Assembly: GCA_016707705.1 (NCBI GenBank)
Contig: JADJHD010000013.1
Location: forward strand, 1-64,000
Source of the DNA: Bacteroidales bacterium
Lineage (GTDB): Bacteria > Bacteroidota > Bacteroidia > Bacteroidales > UBA4417
DNA: 64,000 nt
Reading direction: 5' to 3'
The notes under the pieces were generated by a model. It was not told the DNA's origin, did not search any database, and was given only the letters and a program-made list of their open reading frames with translations. The stretch's first letter is position 1. The number at the start of each line of letters is the position of its first letter. Positions 8,372 to 15,914 of this stretch are shown here, piece after piece. The position numbers and the translations under genes are program-made.

Positions 8372-8401
8372 TTGGTAATTTAATTGAAATTACTAACTTT
8401 G
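8372..8401 (+). promoter_or_regulatory. promoter of the rpsF-rpsR-rplI operon
   Basis: TTG at 8372-8374 and TAACTTTG at 8394-8401 are 19 bp apart, the same arrangement as the tRNA-Glu promoter. It leaves a leader of about 45 nt before rpsF. Confidence 0.75.
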
Positions 8402-8452
8402 CACTCCATTTTCAAAAACACATCAATCATTCATTAATTCAAAGTAAAACAA

Positions 8453-8812
8453 ATGATTAGACAGTACGAAGCCGTTTTCATTATGACTCCCGTTTTATCT
8501 GATGAACAGATGAAGGAAACGGTAAGCAAATTCAACAAGTTCCTGGTAGACAAAGGAGCTGAGATCCTGTTTGAGGACGTTTGGGGCCTCAGGAAACTCG
8601 CTTACCCTATCCAGAAGAAAACTACGGGGTTTTACTGCCTCCTCGCTTTCAAAGCAGAAGGTTCAGTGATTGCTGATCTTGAAGTAGCCTTCAAGCGTGA
8701 TGAGAGAATCATCCGTTTCCTCACTTTTGTACTTGATAAGCACGCTGTTGCTTACAGTAACAAGAGAAGAGCAAATAAGGCTGCAGCAGCTGAAGCTAAA
8801 ACAGAAGCTTAA
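8453..8812 (+). CDS. rpsF: 30S ribosomal protein bS6
   Basis: 119 residues, opening MIRQYEAVFIMTPVLSDEQ and containing WGLRKLAYPIQKKTTGFY, both bS6 signatures. The C-terminal tail is Ala/Lys/Glu-rich. It binds 16S rRNA together with bS18, which is encoded 25 bp downstream. First gene of a three-gene ribosomal operon that ends in a strong terminator after rplI. Confidence 0.96.
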   Translation: MIRQYEAVFIMTPVLSDEQMKETVSKFNKFLVDKGAEILFEDVWGLRKLAYPIQKKTTGFYCLLAFKAEGSVIADLEVAFKRDERIIRFLTFVLDKHAVAYSNKRRANKAAAAEAKTEA

Positions 8813-8837
8813 CATCAACCCCTAAACAAAAATTCAA

Positions 8838-9110
8838 ATGGCCAATCAAGGAAATTCAGAAATAAAATATTTGACTCCCATTACGGTTGACGTCAAGAAG
8901 AAAAAGTACTGCAGGTTCAAGAAAAGCGGTATTAAATACATTGATTACAAGGATGCTGACTTTTTGCTGAAGTTCATCAATGAGCAAGGCAAGATTTTAC
9001 CACGCCGCATCACCGGTACCAGTACAAAGTACCAGCGCAAGGTTGCACAGGCGATCAAGCGTGCCCGCCACCTGGCTTTATTACCTTACGTTGCTGACTT
9101 ATTAAAATAG
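8838..9110 (+). CDS. rpsR: 30S ribosomal protein bS18
   Basis: 90 residues, with the family core YKDADFLLKFINEQGKILPRR and TGTSTKYQRKVAQAIKRARHLALLP. It pairs with bS6 in the small-subunit platform. The N-terminal KKKKYCRFKKSGIKYIDY contains a single Cys, so a zinc-binding form is not indicated. It lies between rpsF and rplI. Confidence 0.96.
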   Translation: MANQGNSEIKYLTPITVDVKKKKYCRFKKSGIKYIDYKDADFLLKFINEQGKILPRRITGTSTKYQRKVAQAIKRARHLALLPYVADLLK

Positions 9111-9120
9111 GGAGGAAGAA

Positions 9121-9570
9121 ATGGAAATTATTCTCAAAAAAGATGTCAACAATCTTGGCGATGCCAATGATGTTGTTACCGTGAAAAATGGTTATGGCCG
9201 TAATTACCTGATTCCTCAGGGATTTGCTATTTTGGCTACAGAAGCTAACAAGAAGATGAATGCCGAAAGCTTGAGGCAGAAATCATACAAGGAACAGAAA
9301 GCTCGTCTTGAAGCTGAAAAACTTCAGAAGAATCTGGAAAACATTACCGTTAAGATCGGCGCAAAAGCTGGTGCTACCGGAAAGATCTACGGATCAGTTA
9401 ATGCTATCCAGATTGCAGAAGCTCTCAAGGAACAGTTCAATTATGATATCGATCGCAAGAAGATCCACCTCGATGGCGAATCCATTAAGGAACTTGGCTC
9501 ATACAAGGCTTCGATCAAACTCCATAGAGAAGTTATCACTGTTATCAACTTTGAAGTAGTTGGTGAATAA
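9121..9570 (+). CDS. rplI: 50S ribosomal protein bL9
   Basis: 149 residues. The N-terminal domain begins MEIILKKDVNNLGDANDVV and includes VKNGYGRNYLIPQGFA, the rRNA-binding signature; a long connecting helix follows and then the C-terminal domain ending KLHREVITVINFEVVGE. Full-length bL9. A purine-rich sequence GGAGGAAG lies directly before the start, stronger than is usual in this phylum. It is the last gene of the operon. Confidence 0.96.
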   Translation: MEIILKKDVNNLGDANDVVTVKNGYGRNYLIPQGFAILATEANKKMNAESLRQKSYKEQKARLEAEKLQKNLENITVKIGAKAGATGKIYGSVNAIQIAEALKEQFNYDIDRKKIHLDGESIKELGSYKASIKLHREVITVINFEVVGE

Positions 9571-9601
9571 ACAGCTGAATTAACAGAATTTATACTAAAT
9601 T

Positions 9602-9628
9602 AATCCCGGATTCATTCGGGATTTTTTT
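9602..9628 (+). terminator. intrinsic terminator after rplI, abutting the next start codon
   Basis: Arms AATCCCG and CGGGATT with an 8-nt loop, followed by a T run that ends at 9628. The ATG of the downstream methyltransferase begins at 9629, so the hairpin occupies that gene's ribosome-binding region. Confidence 0.85.
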
Positions 9629-10417
9629 ATGCTTTCAAAAAACGCAATAAAATATATCAATTCCCTTAAAATCAAGAAGTATCGTCTGGAACATCAGGCT
9701 TTTCTTGTTGAGGGAGAAAAATGTGTCAGTGAACTGCTAGTCAGCAGCCTGACTACTACGGCTGTGTATTGTACCGAAAGCTGGCATCATCGCTATTCGA
9801 AGATGCTTGGTAATGGAAAGTTCGTTGTTGAACTGGTAACAGAGAATGAATTAACCAAAATCTCTGACCTCACTACCCCTAATCAGGTGCTTGCAGTTGC
9901 CGCCATGCCAGAACCTCCTGAACCGGAGATGAAAATATTCTCAGACATTATTCTTGCCCTTGATAGCATTCGGGATCCAGGTAATATGGGAACCATTCTT
10001 CGGACGGCAGACTGGTTTGGTATCACCCATGTGGTTTGCTCACCTGATTGTGTTGACATTTATAATACGAAAGTCGTACAAGCCAGCATGGGCTCAATCG
10101 GCAGAATAAAGGTACATTCTATGCCACTTGCTGAACTGCTTTCAATGCGGCCAAAAGGCACCCCAATCTATGGCGCTTTGTTGCAGGGAGAAACTATAAC
10201 TTCCAAAAAATTTCTGAAAAACGGAATTCTAATCATAGGAAATGAATCTCAGGGCATCTCTCAGCAACTGCTTCCTCTTATCACAGATCCGGTTTTTATT
10301 CCGCCTTTCCTTCATTCAGAAAATTCAGCGTATCATGCTGAGTCCTTGAATGCATCAGTTGCAAATGCAATTATCTGCTACGAAATTCGCAAACAGCTTG
10401 GGGAAAATAAATTTTGA
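9629..10417 (+). CDS. TrmH/SpoU-family RNA 2'-O-methyltransferase
   Basis: 262 residues, normal for the family. The N-terminal substrate-binding domain starts MLSKNAIKYINSL and contains FLVEGEKCVSELL. The C-terminal SPOUT knot domain has the three motifs: DSIRDPGNMGTILRTADWFG (about 110-129), IIGNESQGIS and ESLNASVANAIICYE. It methylates a ribose in rRNA or tRNA using S-adenosylmethionine; the 23S rRNA G2251 enzyme RlmB is the nearest well-known relative, but the target cannot be fixed from sequence. The start is confirmed by the conserved N-terminus even though a terminator lies directly upstream. Confidence 0.88.
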   Translation: MLSKNAIKYINSLKIKKYRLEHQAFLVEGEKCVSELLVSSLTTTAVYCTESWHHRYSKMLGNGKFVVELVTENELTKISDLTTPNQVLAVAAMPEPPEPEMKIFSDIILALDSIRDPGNMGTILRTADWFGITHVVCSPDCVDIYNTKVVQASMGSIGRIKVHSMPLAELLSMRPKGTPIYGALLQGETITSKKFLKNGILIIGNESQGISQQLLPLITDPVFIPPFLHSENSAYHAESLNASVANAIICYEIRKQLGENKF

Positions 10418-10457
10418 GATCGCCCCCGCCAAATGTAGAATTCGGTAAATTATTCAT

Positions 10458-10465
10458 TAAATTTG
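10458..10465 (+). promoter_or_regulatory. candidate -7 element
   Basis: TAAATTTG matches TAnnTTTG and lies 32 bp before the GTG start of the sigma-like protein. The -33 region is not recognisable. Confidence 0.4.
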
Positions 10466-10497
10466 TACATTGTTGTCAAACTTAATTAATAATAGCC

Positions 10498-11985
10498 GTG
10501 GCACCTTTATCTAATCTTATCAATTACCATATAGAGGAGTTGAAAAACATCAACAACCTCTCGGAAAGGACGAAGAATGTATGCCTTGAAGGCTCTCTTG
10601 ACACCCTCTACAAAATCCTCTATTATTTCCTTGAACGAGGTACCTTCAGAGATATAAGGAATTGTGGACTCAAGACCGATCTTGAACTGATTCACCTTTC
10701 AAAAAAATACCTGGCCGCCTCAGGCCTTACCCTTGATGATCTCCGCATGAATGAACCCCTGTTGGGCTTCGAGGATTTCAAACTATTCTGCTATGTTAAC
10801 TTCAAGGTTCCTTCTGAAGTTACTGAAACCTATAAAGACGCATTCATCTCCAAATCCTTTCCGTATTTCAAATATATGCATACGGTCATCCAGTATATTC
10901 TGAATGAAAGGGAACTCTATATCTTCAAAAACAATTTTGGCTTCCTGGGAGACTCTCAGAAGCGCACTCTGCAGTCAATTGGCGATCACTATGGCATAAC
11001 ACGAGAACGAGTCAGGCAGATAGCCCAAAAGGTCCCAGAGAAGGTGTATATGTCAGTGAACAAGATCGCTCAGCGCTTTTTTAACATCGACAAGCAGTTT
11101 AACTATGATCTGGACCTTAAAAAGGAATTCCTGATAGTTAATGATGATCTGGTTAAAAAGATCAATAACCGCGAGAAATTGAACTTCACAGGGAAATTCT
11201 ATGCTCTTATCCTTGCAGGTACCCTTCAGAGATATTTCATCGCTTTCCAGGATGTAGAGAATAACTATAGAAACTACTACCTCATCAGCCGCAAATACCG
11301 TGATGTATTCAATTTCAAGGCCTTTTTCGCTGATGTGGAAACCTTGATGGAAGACCGGATTGAGAACGACTTTCAGGTTGATGCCATGGATTACCTCGGT
11401 AAGTTCCTGCTCCCCGGACAAACCATGAATGATCGCCTCAAGCAGATCTGCCGAAGAATGCTCAGCGATGAATTCAACCTTGGATTTGACAAGACTAAAA
11501 TCACTTTCCACCGAAACACTCTTGTCAAACTTTCCGAACATATCCTGAGCATCCTTGGTGATGCCGGACGGCCTATGAAACTTACTGAAATCTGCAAGGA
11601 ACTTAAAAACCGCACATCACGCATCCCGCCAAATATAGAATCCCTGCGATCATCAATTCTAAGTATCGAAGAAGTGGTTGCCATCGGAAAAACCAGCACT
11701 TATGCGCTTAAGGACTGGCAAATGGTGAAAACCGGCACAATCAAGCAATTGGTTAAAGAATATCTCGATAGCAGTGATGAACCCAAACATATTCTCGATA
11801 TAACTGTTTATGTTAATCAGTACAGGGTTACTTCCGACAAGAATATACTATCGAACCTCAAGCTCGATAAAACAAGTACTTTTGTGTTCTTTAAGAAGAG
11901 TTTCATTGGACTGAAAAACAAATCGTATAAAACAATTCCGGGTGGCGGAGATCAAGGTGGCAGGGGACGCAAACCCAAGCTCTAA
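10498..11985 (+). CDS. DNA-binding protein with RNA-polymerase-like modules
   Basis: 495 residues, GTG start. Three segments recall parts of RNA polymerase. Residues about 20-70 (LSERTKNVCLEG, then RDIRNCGLKTDLELIHL) follow the pattern of the alpha-subunit C-terminal domain. Residues about 150-178 (GDSQKRTLQSIGDHYGITR, then ERVRQIAQKV) are a near-typical sigma-70 region 4 helix-turn-helix. Residues about 345-405 (ILGDAGRPMKLTEICKELKN, ending VVAIGKTSTYALKDW) resemble the HARE-HTH domain of RNA polymerase delta. The C-terminal tail is Gly/Arg/Lys-rich. Sigma regions 2 and 3 are absent, so it is not a sigma factor; it more likely binds DNA as an accessory transcription factor. The sigma-4 match is clear; the other two are pattern-level inferences. 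Confidence 0.65.
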   Translation: MAPLSNLINYHIEELKNINNLSERTKNVCLEGSLDTLYKILYYFLERGTFRDIRNCGLKTDLELIHLSKKYLAASGLTLDDLRMNEPLLGFEDFKLFCYVNFKVPSEVTETYKDAFISKSFPYFKYMHTVIQYILNERELYIFKNNFGFLGDSQKRTLQSIGDHYGITRERVRQIAQKVPEKVYMSVNKIAQRFFNIDKQFNYDLDLKKEFLIVNDDLVKKINNREKLNFTGKFYALILAGTLQRYFIAFQDVENNYRNYYLISRKYRDVFNFKAFFADVETLMEDRIENDFQVDAMDYLGKFLLPGQTMNDRLKQICRRMLSDEFNLGFDKTKITFHRNTLVKLSEHILSILGDAGRPMKLTEICKELKNRTSRIPPNIESLRSSILSIEEVVAIGKTSTYALKDWQMVKTGTIKQLVKEYLDSSDEPKHILDITVYVNQYRVTSDKNILSNLKLDKTSTFVFFKKSFIGLKNKSYKTIPGGGDQGGRGRKPKL

Positions 11986-12020
11986 ACTACTTTCACTCCC
12001 CGATTTAATAAAATGAGAAT

Positions 12021-12206
12021 ATGATCAAACTGATATTGGTTGCAACTGTGCTGCTGGGATTAGCTTTTGCCGGTATTGCTGTACGCCTGTTCCTTCTGAA
12101 GGATGGACAGTTCAGGAAATCTTGCAGCAGCGTTGATCCTAATACAGGCCAGAAACTTGGCTGCACCTGTGGAGGAGACCCCGATACCGCTTGTGAAAAC
12201 AATTAA
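12021..12206 (+). CDS. nqrM: NqrM-like small membrane protein (DUF539 type)
   Basis: 61 residues: one N-terminal membrane helix (about 3-25), then a short tail with four Cys in KSCSS and GCTCGGDPDTAC. This layout, a single helix followed by a Cys, a Cys pair with GGD and a last Cys, matches NqrM, a small protein required for maturation of Na+-NQR. Its position next to apbE, the flavin transferase needed by NqrB and NqrC, and 3.7 kb from the nqr operon supports this. The family match was made by eye from the Cys pattern; a general small membrane protein remains possible. Confidence 0.68.
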   Translation: MIKLILVATVLLGLAFAGIAVRLFLLKDGQFRKSCSSVDPNTGQKLGCTCGGDPDTACENN

Positions 12207-12220
12207 AATACTTCAGTAAA

Positions 12221-12257
12221 AAGAAGAAGCCTCGCAGAATCTGCGAGGCTTCTTCTT
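12221..12257. terminator. bidirectional terminator between nqrM-like gene and apbE
   Basis: Near-perfect inverted repeat with arms of up to 18 bp (core GCCTCGCAG / CTGCGAGGC) flanked by A-rich and T-rich ends on both strands. It lies between two convergent genes and should stop transcription from both sides. Confidence 0.88.
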
Positions 12258-12277
12258 TTATCAGCTTACTCCTTGTA

Positions 12278-13300
12278 TTATTCCTTTGGTTTCAGAATCC
12301 CCTTAAATCCGTCAGTGTAACTGATTGAAAGCTTACCCAAAGAATCGGAATAAATAAAATATGCATTCAGTGATTTATTCTGAGCCAGATATTTCATTGA
12401 TTTTTCCAAACCCATCACCATAAAGGCTGTAGCATAGGCATCCGCCGTCATGCAATCAGAAGCCAGCACCGAAACACTCAACAGGGTGTGCTTAACCGGA
12501 TAGCCGCTATAAGGGTCGATGGTATGTGAATACCTCACACCATTCTCCTCATAGTATTTCCGATAATTTCCCGAGGTTGAAAGCGCAGCATTATAAAGTG
12601 AAACAACATCCTCCACTTCCCTGTCCGCATCCATATCCCTGGCCGGTTTTTCAATCCCAACCATCCATTTATCTCCTCCCGGCTTAACCCCTTGTGCAAT
12701 GACTTCTCCACCAATATCAACCAGAAAGGACGTAACCCCCCTTGAATGTAAAAAAGCCGCAAGAACATCAACCGCATAACCTTGAGCAATCGCATTGTAA
12801 TCTATTTGTATTCTGGAATCTGATTTAACCAGCCTTCCCTTATCCAATTTTACCTTGGCATATCCAACCAAAGGCAACAAACTATCAACTATACCCTGGT
12901 TAACCTTCATTCTGTCAGTAAACCCAAATCCCCAGGCATTTACCAATGGACCCACAGTAATATCAAAAGCCCCGTTCGTTGATTTTGATACCTCCATAGC
13001 CTTTTTGAAAATGATTTCATAGGTCGAATCAGCCATTGCATCCGGGTCATTATTATTGAGCCTGGAGATAATTGAATTAGGCTTGTATGTTGAAGCAGAA
13101 GAGTCGAACCTATGCAACAGTGAATCAATTGCTGGCTGAAGATTAATGCTATCCTGAACTACACAGGTAACAGCATAGTACGTTCCCTGGGTTTCCCCTG
13201 TGAACCTTATAATTCTTTCAGCTGGCTTCCGGTTACAGGACGTCAGAAGAAAAACAACAGAAACAATAAGCAAACTAACAATCCTATTCTGCAATGTCAT
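12278..13300 (-). CDS. apbE: FAD:protein FMN transferase
   Basis: 340 residues from the ATG at 13300. The N-terminus is a lipoprotein signal with lipobox LLTSC, so the enzyme is anchored on the periplasmic side. It contains the ApbE features FTGETQGTYYAVTC, FDITVGPLVNAWGFG, DYNAIAQGYAVDVLAAFL, DIGGEVIAQG, STSGNYRKYYE with SHTIDPYSGYPV, and the late metal/FAD segment DCMTADAYATAFMVMG. It covalently attaches FMN to threonines of NqrB and NqrC, both encoded nearby. An open frame extends upstream to 13354, but the lipoprotein signal and a -7 element at 13327-13320 fit the shorter form. Confidence 0.93.
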   Translation of the reverse strand: MTLQNRIVSLLIVSVVFLLTSCNRKPAERIIRFTGETQGTYYAVTCVVQDSINLQPAIDSLLHRFDSSASTYKPNSIISRLNNNDPDAMADSTYEIIFKKAMEVSKSTNGAFDITVGPLVNAWGFGFTDRMKVNQGIVDSLLPLVGYAKVKLDKGRLVKSDSRIQIDYNAIAQGYAVDVLAAFLHSRGVTSFLVDIGGEVIAQGVKPGGDKWMVGIEKPARDMDADREVEDVVSLYNAALSTSGNYRKYYEENGVRYSHTIDPYSGYPVKHTLLSVSVLASDCMTADAYATAFMVMGLEKSMKYLAQNKSLNAYFIYSDSLGKLSISYTDGFKGILKPKE

Positions 13301-13319
13301 TGAAATTGGTTTTACGTCA

Positions 13320-13327
13320 CAAAAGTA
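13320..13327 (-). promoter_or_regulatory. candidate -7 element for apbE
   Basis: On the minus strand TACTTTTG matches TAnnTTTG, 19 bp upstream of the apbE ATG. No -33 element is evident. Confidence 0.4.
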
Positions 13328-13482
13328 AATGATCAAATCTTTTCGCCATGCCATATCAGCCGCATTGGCTTATTCACTTCGAAAGTATAAATAAATGCCA
13401 TTCAATTATAATTTCCCGAACTGAATCCATTGTATTGATTCACCAGAAAATCCAATGCACAACAAAATCGCTGAATAAAGAA

Positions 13483-13515
13483 ATTGTCCTTCCCGGTAGC
13501 ACCAGAAAGGACAAT
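13483..13515 (-). terminator. hairpin downstream of the 716-residue surface protein gene
   Basis: Perfect 9-bp arms ATTGTCCTT and AAGGACAAT around a 15-nt loop; on the minus strand TTTCTTTATT follows. It lies 30 bp after the stop codon and is a plausible though imperfect terminator. The surrounding 244 bp between apbE and this gene hold nothing else convincing. Confidence 0.55.
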
Positions 13516-13544
13516 TACTTGTATCAAGACTAATACTGAAATTG

Positions 13545-15695
13545 CTATTTGGTAGCAGGTGCAGATTTATCAGTAGTACTGCCGATTACCGCAGGATTGC
13601 TGACTTTAACGACTGGTTTTGCAGTACTGCTTGAGCTATTGGTTGCTGACTTTTGAAGTTCAGAGGCATTTACCCACTTGCCTGTGGCAGGATCCTGAAC
13701 CATTCCGGCGCCTTTATTTGCTGTATTGGTACCTTTTTCAGGTTTTGGTATAAAATCACCTTCCGGACGCTTGTTCGGATCTGGCTGATTGGATGGATGC
13801 GTACCGACAACCAGTCTGCCTGCCTCATAATATAGTCCTTGTCCGTTGGTTTGCAGATCGGCATCATTATGCAGACCGCTTTTCAGCTTGCTGTTGTAGC
13901 TGCTTTCCACTAGTTCAGCAGGCAGTGCAGGTTGCTCATATCCTGCTCTTTTTCCAATGGCAATGTAAGCTACAGTAACACCGCTCTTACCACCATTGTT
14001 TTCAGCAACCTTGAAGCCCTTGTCGGAAACTTCCTGAAGATAAACACCATTGCTGCTTCCTGTTGGAGTAACGGTAACAACAACCGGAGAATTTTTAGAA
14101 ACGGCATCAGCAAAAGCCTGATCAAACTGAACGGATACGAAGCCATCGCTTAATACTGCGTAACCACTTGTTTGAATAGTAACATCAGTTGAAACCGAAG
14201 TGTACAGTACTGTGTTCAGATTCCCTCCATTTTCCTGAAGGTGTACGTCCATTCCATTCCTGTAGACATCACCATTGGCATACATGGCATAGTTCTCACC
14301 TTCGGTGTAGGTACCGTAGACATTCCCGTGAATATCAGCACCAATCAGATCACCATAAACCCCTATACCAATATTGTATGATGCACTGGCAGCTTTACCT
14401 GTACCACTGGCTGTGCTTGTAAAATAACCACCATAATTGGCAAATCCGCTGCTGCGGTAACCCAGTGATCCCCAATAGTTTCCATTCGCTTCTGAACCAA
14501 TTGTCCCTCCGCATCTGCTGTAATCATTGTAGTTGTATCCAGCTACACCAAAAGTGTAAAGGTCACCCCAGAACGAATAAGCGGATAAGGCATCGTTTGT
14601 GGAACTTACATTATAACCAATACCATCGTTCTGGCTCAGCCTTGTCCTGAATGCATATAATGCTGACTGATAATCACCAGTTGCAGGGTTCTCTTCATGA
14701 TAAAAATAATGTGGAGCAGCATTTGTATACCCCATCATTGCATATGAACTTGAACCATTTCTGACCTCCATTAAAGCATTTGGGGTAGTCGTTCCTATAC
14801 CTACATTTCCTCCGGCAGCCTGAAGTATCAAGGGATTAGTCCCAGCATAGGCCCCTACAGTCATATAGGCTGCACCCGGGTTTGCATTGTAATCCCAGCC
14901 CAGATATCCTTTGGTGGAAGAGCTTTGACCTATATGCAGGTATGACTCCTCAAATGCGTTTCCAAATGAGGTAAATGTACCAACAGGGCTTACACTGCTT
15001 ATATCGTCACCAATTACTGCTGCATACCCACCTGAATTGGCTGCTACAGACAATAAACCAGTTGGCGACAACACCCGCAACCCCAGGTTACCACCATTTG
15101 GCTGCATAATGATATTATGTAATCCATTGAAAGTCCCCATGATGAATGAAGCCTGAAGAGGATCAAGTTGAGTGTCCCAGAACAGATAACCAGTATGGTT
15201 GAGGCTTTGACCTATATATAATACGGGAGTGGATGTAGCATCGCCAATTGACACATTGGCTGCATCAGCAAAGGGAGCAATGGCTGTTCCAAATGCAGCA
15301 GTATACGAACCAACAAGACTGGAAACATGTAAAGAGGCTTGAGGACCATTGGTTCCAATTCCAACCTTACCTGTACTGTAGAAGAGATCGCTGCCATTTT
15401 GCTGCCATTGTCCAACACCGCTTCCAACCATTTGCCATGCTGGCACAGCAGAGGTTCCTGAGTTAAAATATAAACCTGCGGTTCCATCAGTTTGGAAAAC
15501 CAATAGTCCCTTGGCTGGATTAAGGATTGCGAGCCTTTGGGCTTGTGTCATCCTGGGAGCAAGAAGTCCTTTAGCGGTGCTTTTAACATCAAGCATCGCT
15601 GATGCATCTGCAACGCTGCCATCGGTATTGACTGCAACCTGAGCGCTGACTTGCAGTATGCCTGCAATGAAAAGTAGTAATAAAATTTTCTTCAT
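13545..15695 (-). CDS. large secreted surface protein with VGIGT(T)TP repeats
   Basis: 716 residues with a clear signal peptide (MKKILLLLFIAGILQVSAQ). The start contains MLDVKSTAKGLLAPRMTQAQR, a conserved opening of a Bacteroidota extracellular family. The middle carries repeats of the type GKVGIGTNGPQASLHV and GNVGIGTTTPNALMEV, seen in tail-fibre-like and peptidase-S74-related proteins; no S74 chaperone domain is visible at the C-terminus. The last 100 residues are Pro/Lys/Ser/Thr-rich and probably disordered (KPEKGTNTANKG, NSSSSTAKPVVKV). No typical T9SS C-terminal sorting domain is recognisable. It is probably a surface fibre or adhesin; the function is unknown. It separates apbE from the nqr operon but is unrelated to either. 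Confidence 0.7.
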   Translation of the reverse strand: MKKILLLLFIAGILQVSAQVAVNTDGSVADASAMLDVKSTAKGLLAPRMTQAQRLAILNPAKGLLVFQTDGTAGLYFNSGTSAVPAWQMVGSGVGQWQQNGSDLFYSTGKVGIGTNGPQASLHVSSLVGSYTAAFGTAIAPFADAANVSIGDATSTPVLYIGQSLNHTGYLFWDTQLDPLQASFIMGTFNGLHNIIMQPNGGNLGLRVLSPTGLLSVAANSGGYAAVIGDDISSVSPVGTFTSFGNAFEESYLHIGQSSSTKGYLGWDYNANPGAAYMTVGAYAGTNPLILQAAGGNVGIGTTTPNALMEVRNGSSSYAMMGYTNAAPHYFYHEENPATGDYQSALYAFRTRLSQNDGIGYNVSSTNDALSAYSFWGDLYTFGVAGYNYNDYSRCGGTIGSEANGNYWGSLGYRSSGFANYGGYFTSTASGTGKAASASYNIGIGVYGDLIGADIHGNVYGTYTEGENYAMYANGDVYRNGMDVHLQENGGNLNTVLYTSVSTDVTIQTSGYAVLSDGFVSVQFDQAFADAVSKNSPVVVTVTPTGSSNGVYLQEVSDKGFKVAENNGGKSGVTVAYIAIGKRAGYEQPALPAELVESSYNSKLKSGLHNDADLQTNGQGLYYEAGRLVVGTHPSNQPDPNKRPEGDFIPKPEKGTNTANKGAGMVQDPATGKWVNASELQKSATNSSSSTAKPVVKVSNPAVIGSTTDKSAPATK

Positions 15696-15831
15696 GGTTT
15701 TTGGTTTTGAGGGTTTAATCAGATAATGTCCTTATAATCATATATGGACATATTTTATTTGGTCTATATAAAGATAAGAATAAAATTTCAATTAGATTCT
15801 AACTAGAGAATAATTGGGTTTGTTTGAAACA

Positions 15832-15883
15832 GAAAGTGGCCAGAAACACTAGTGTTTCTGGCCACTTTCAAAAAAAAAAAAAA
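15832..15883. repeat. perfect 38-bp palindrome followed by a 14-base A run
   Basis: Bases 15832-15869 form a perfect palindrome: the 19-bp arm GAAAGTGGCCAGAAACACT is followed at once by its reverse complement. A run of 14 A begins at 15870. It lies 45 bp after the nqrF stop codon and 136 bp before the surface protein start. For nqrF transcripts the U run would come before the hairpin, not after, so it is not a standard intrinsic terminator, although the stem could still stop or protect transcripts. Confidence 0.85.
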
Positions 15884-15914
15884 TTTATTGAAGCTATTTC
15901 ATAAAATCCGGGAA

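Noticed and set aside
10498..11985. A true sigma-70 factor
   Set aside because: Only region 4 is recognisable; regions 2 and 3, needed for -10 binding and melting, are absent.
13348..13533. Open frame of 61 codons between apbE and the surface protein gene
   Set aside because: It has no recognisable domain, overlaps the apbE promoter region and runs through the hairpin at 13483-13515.
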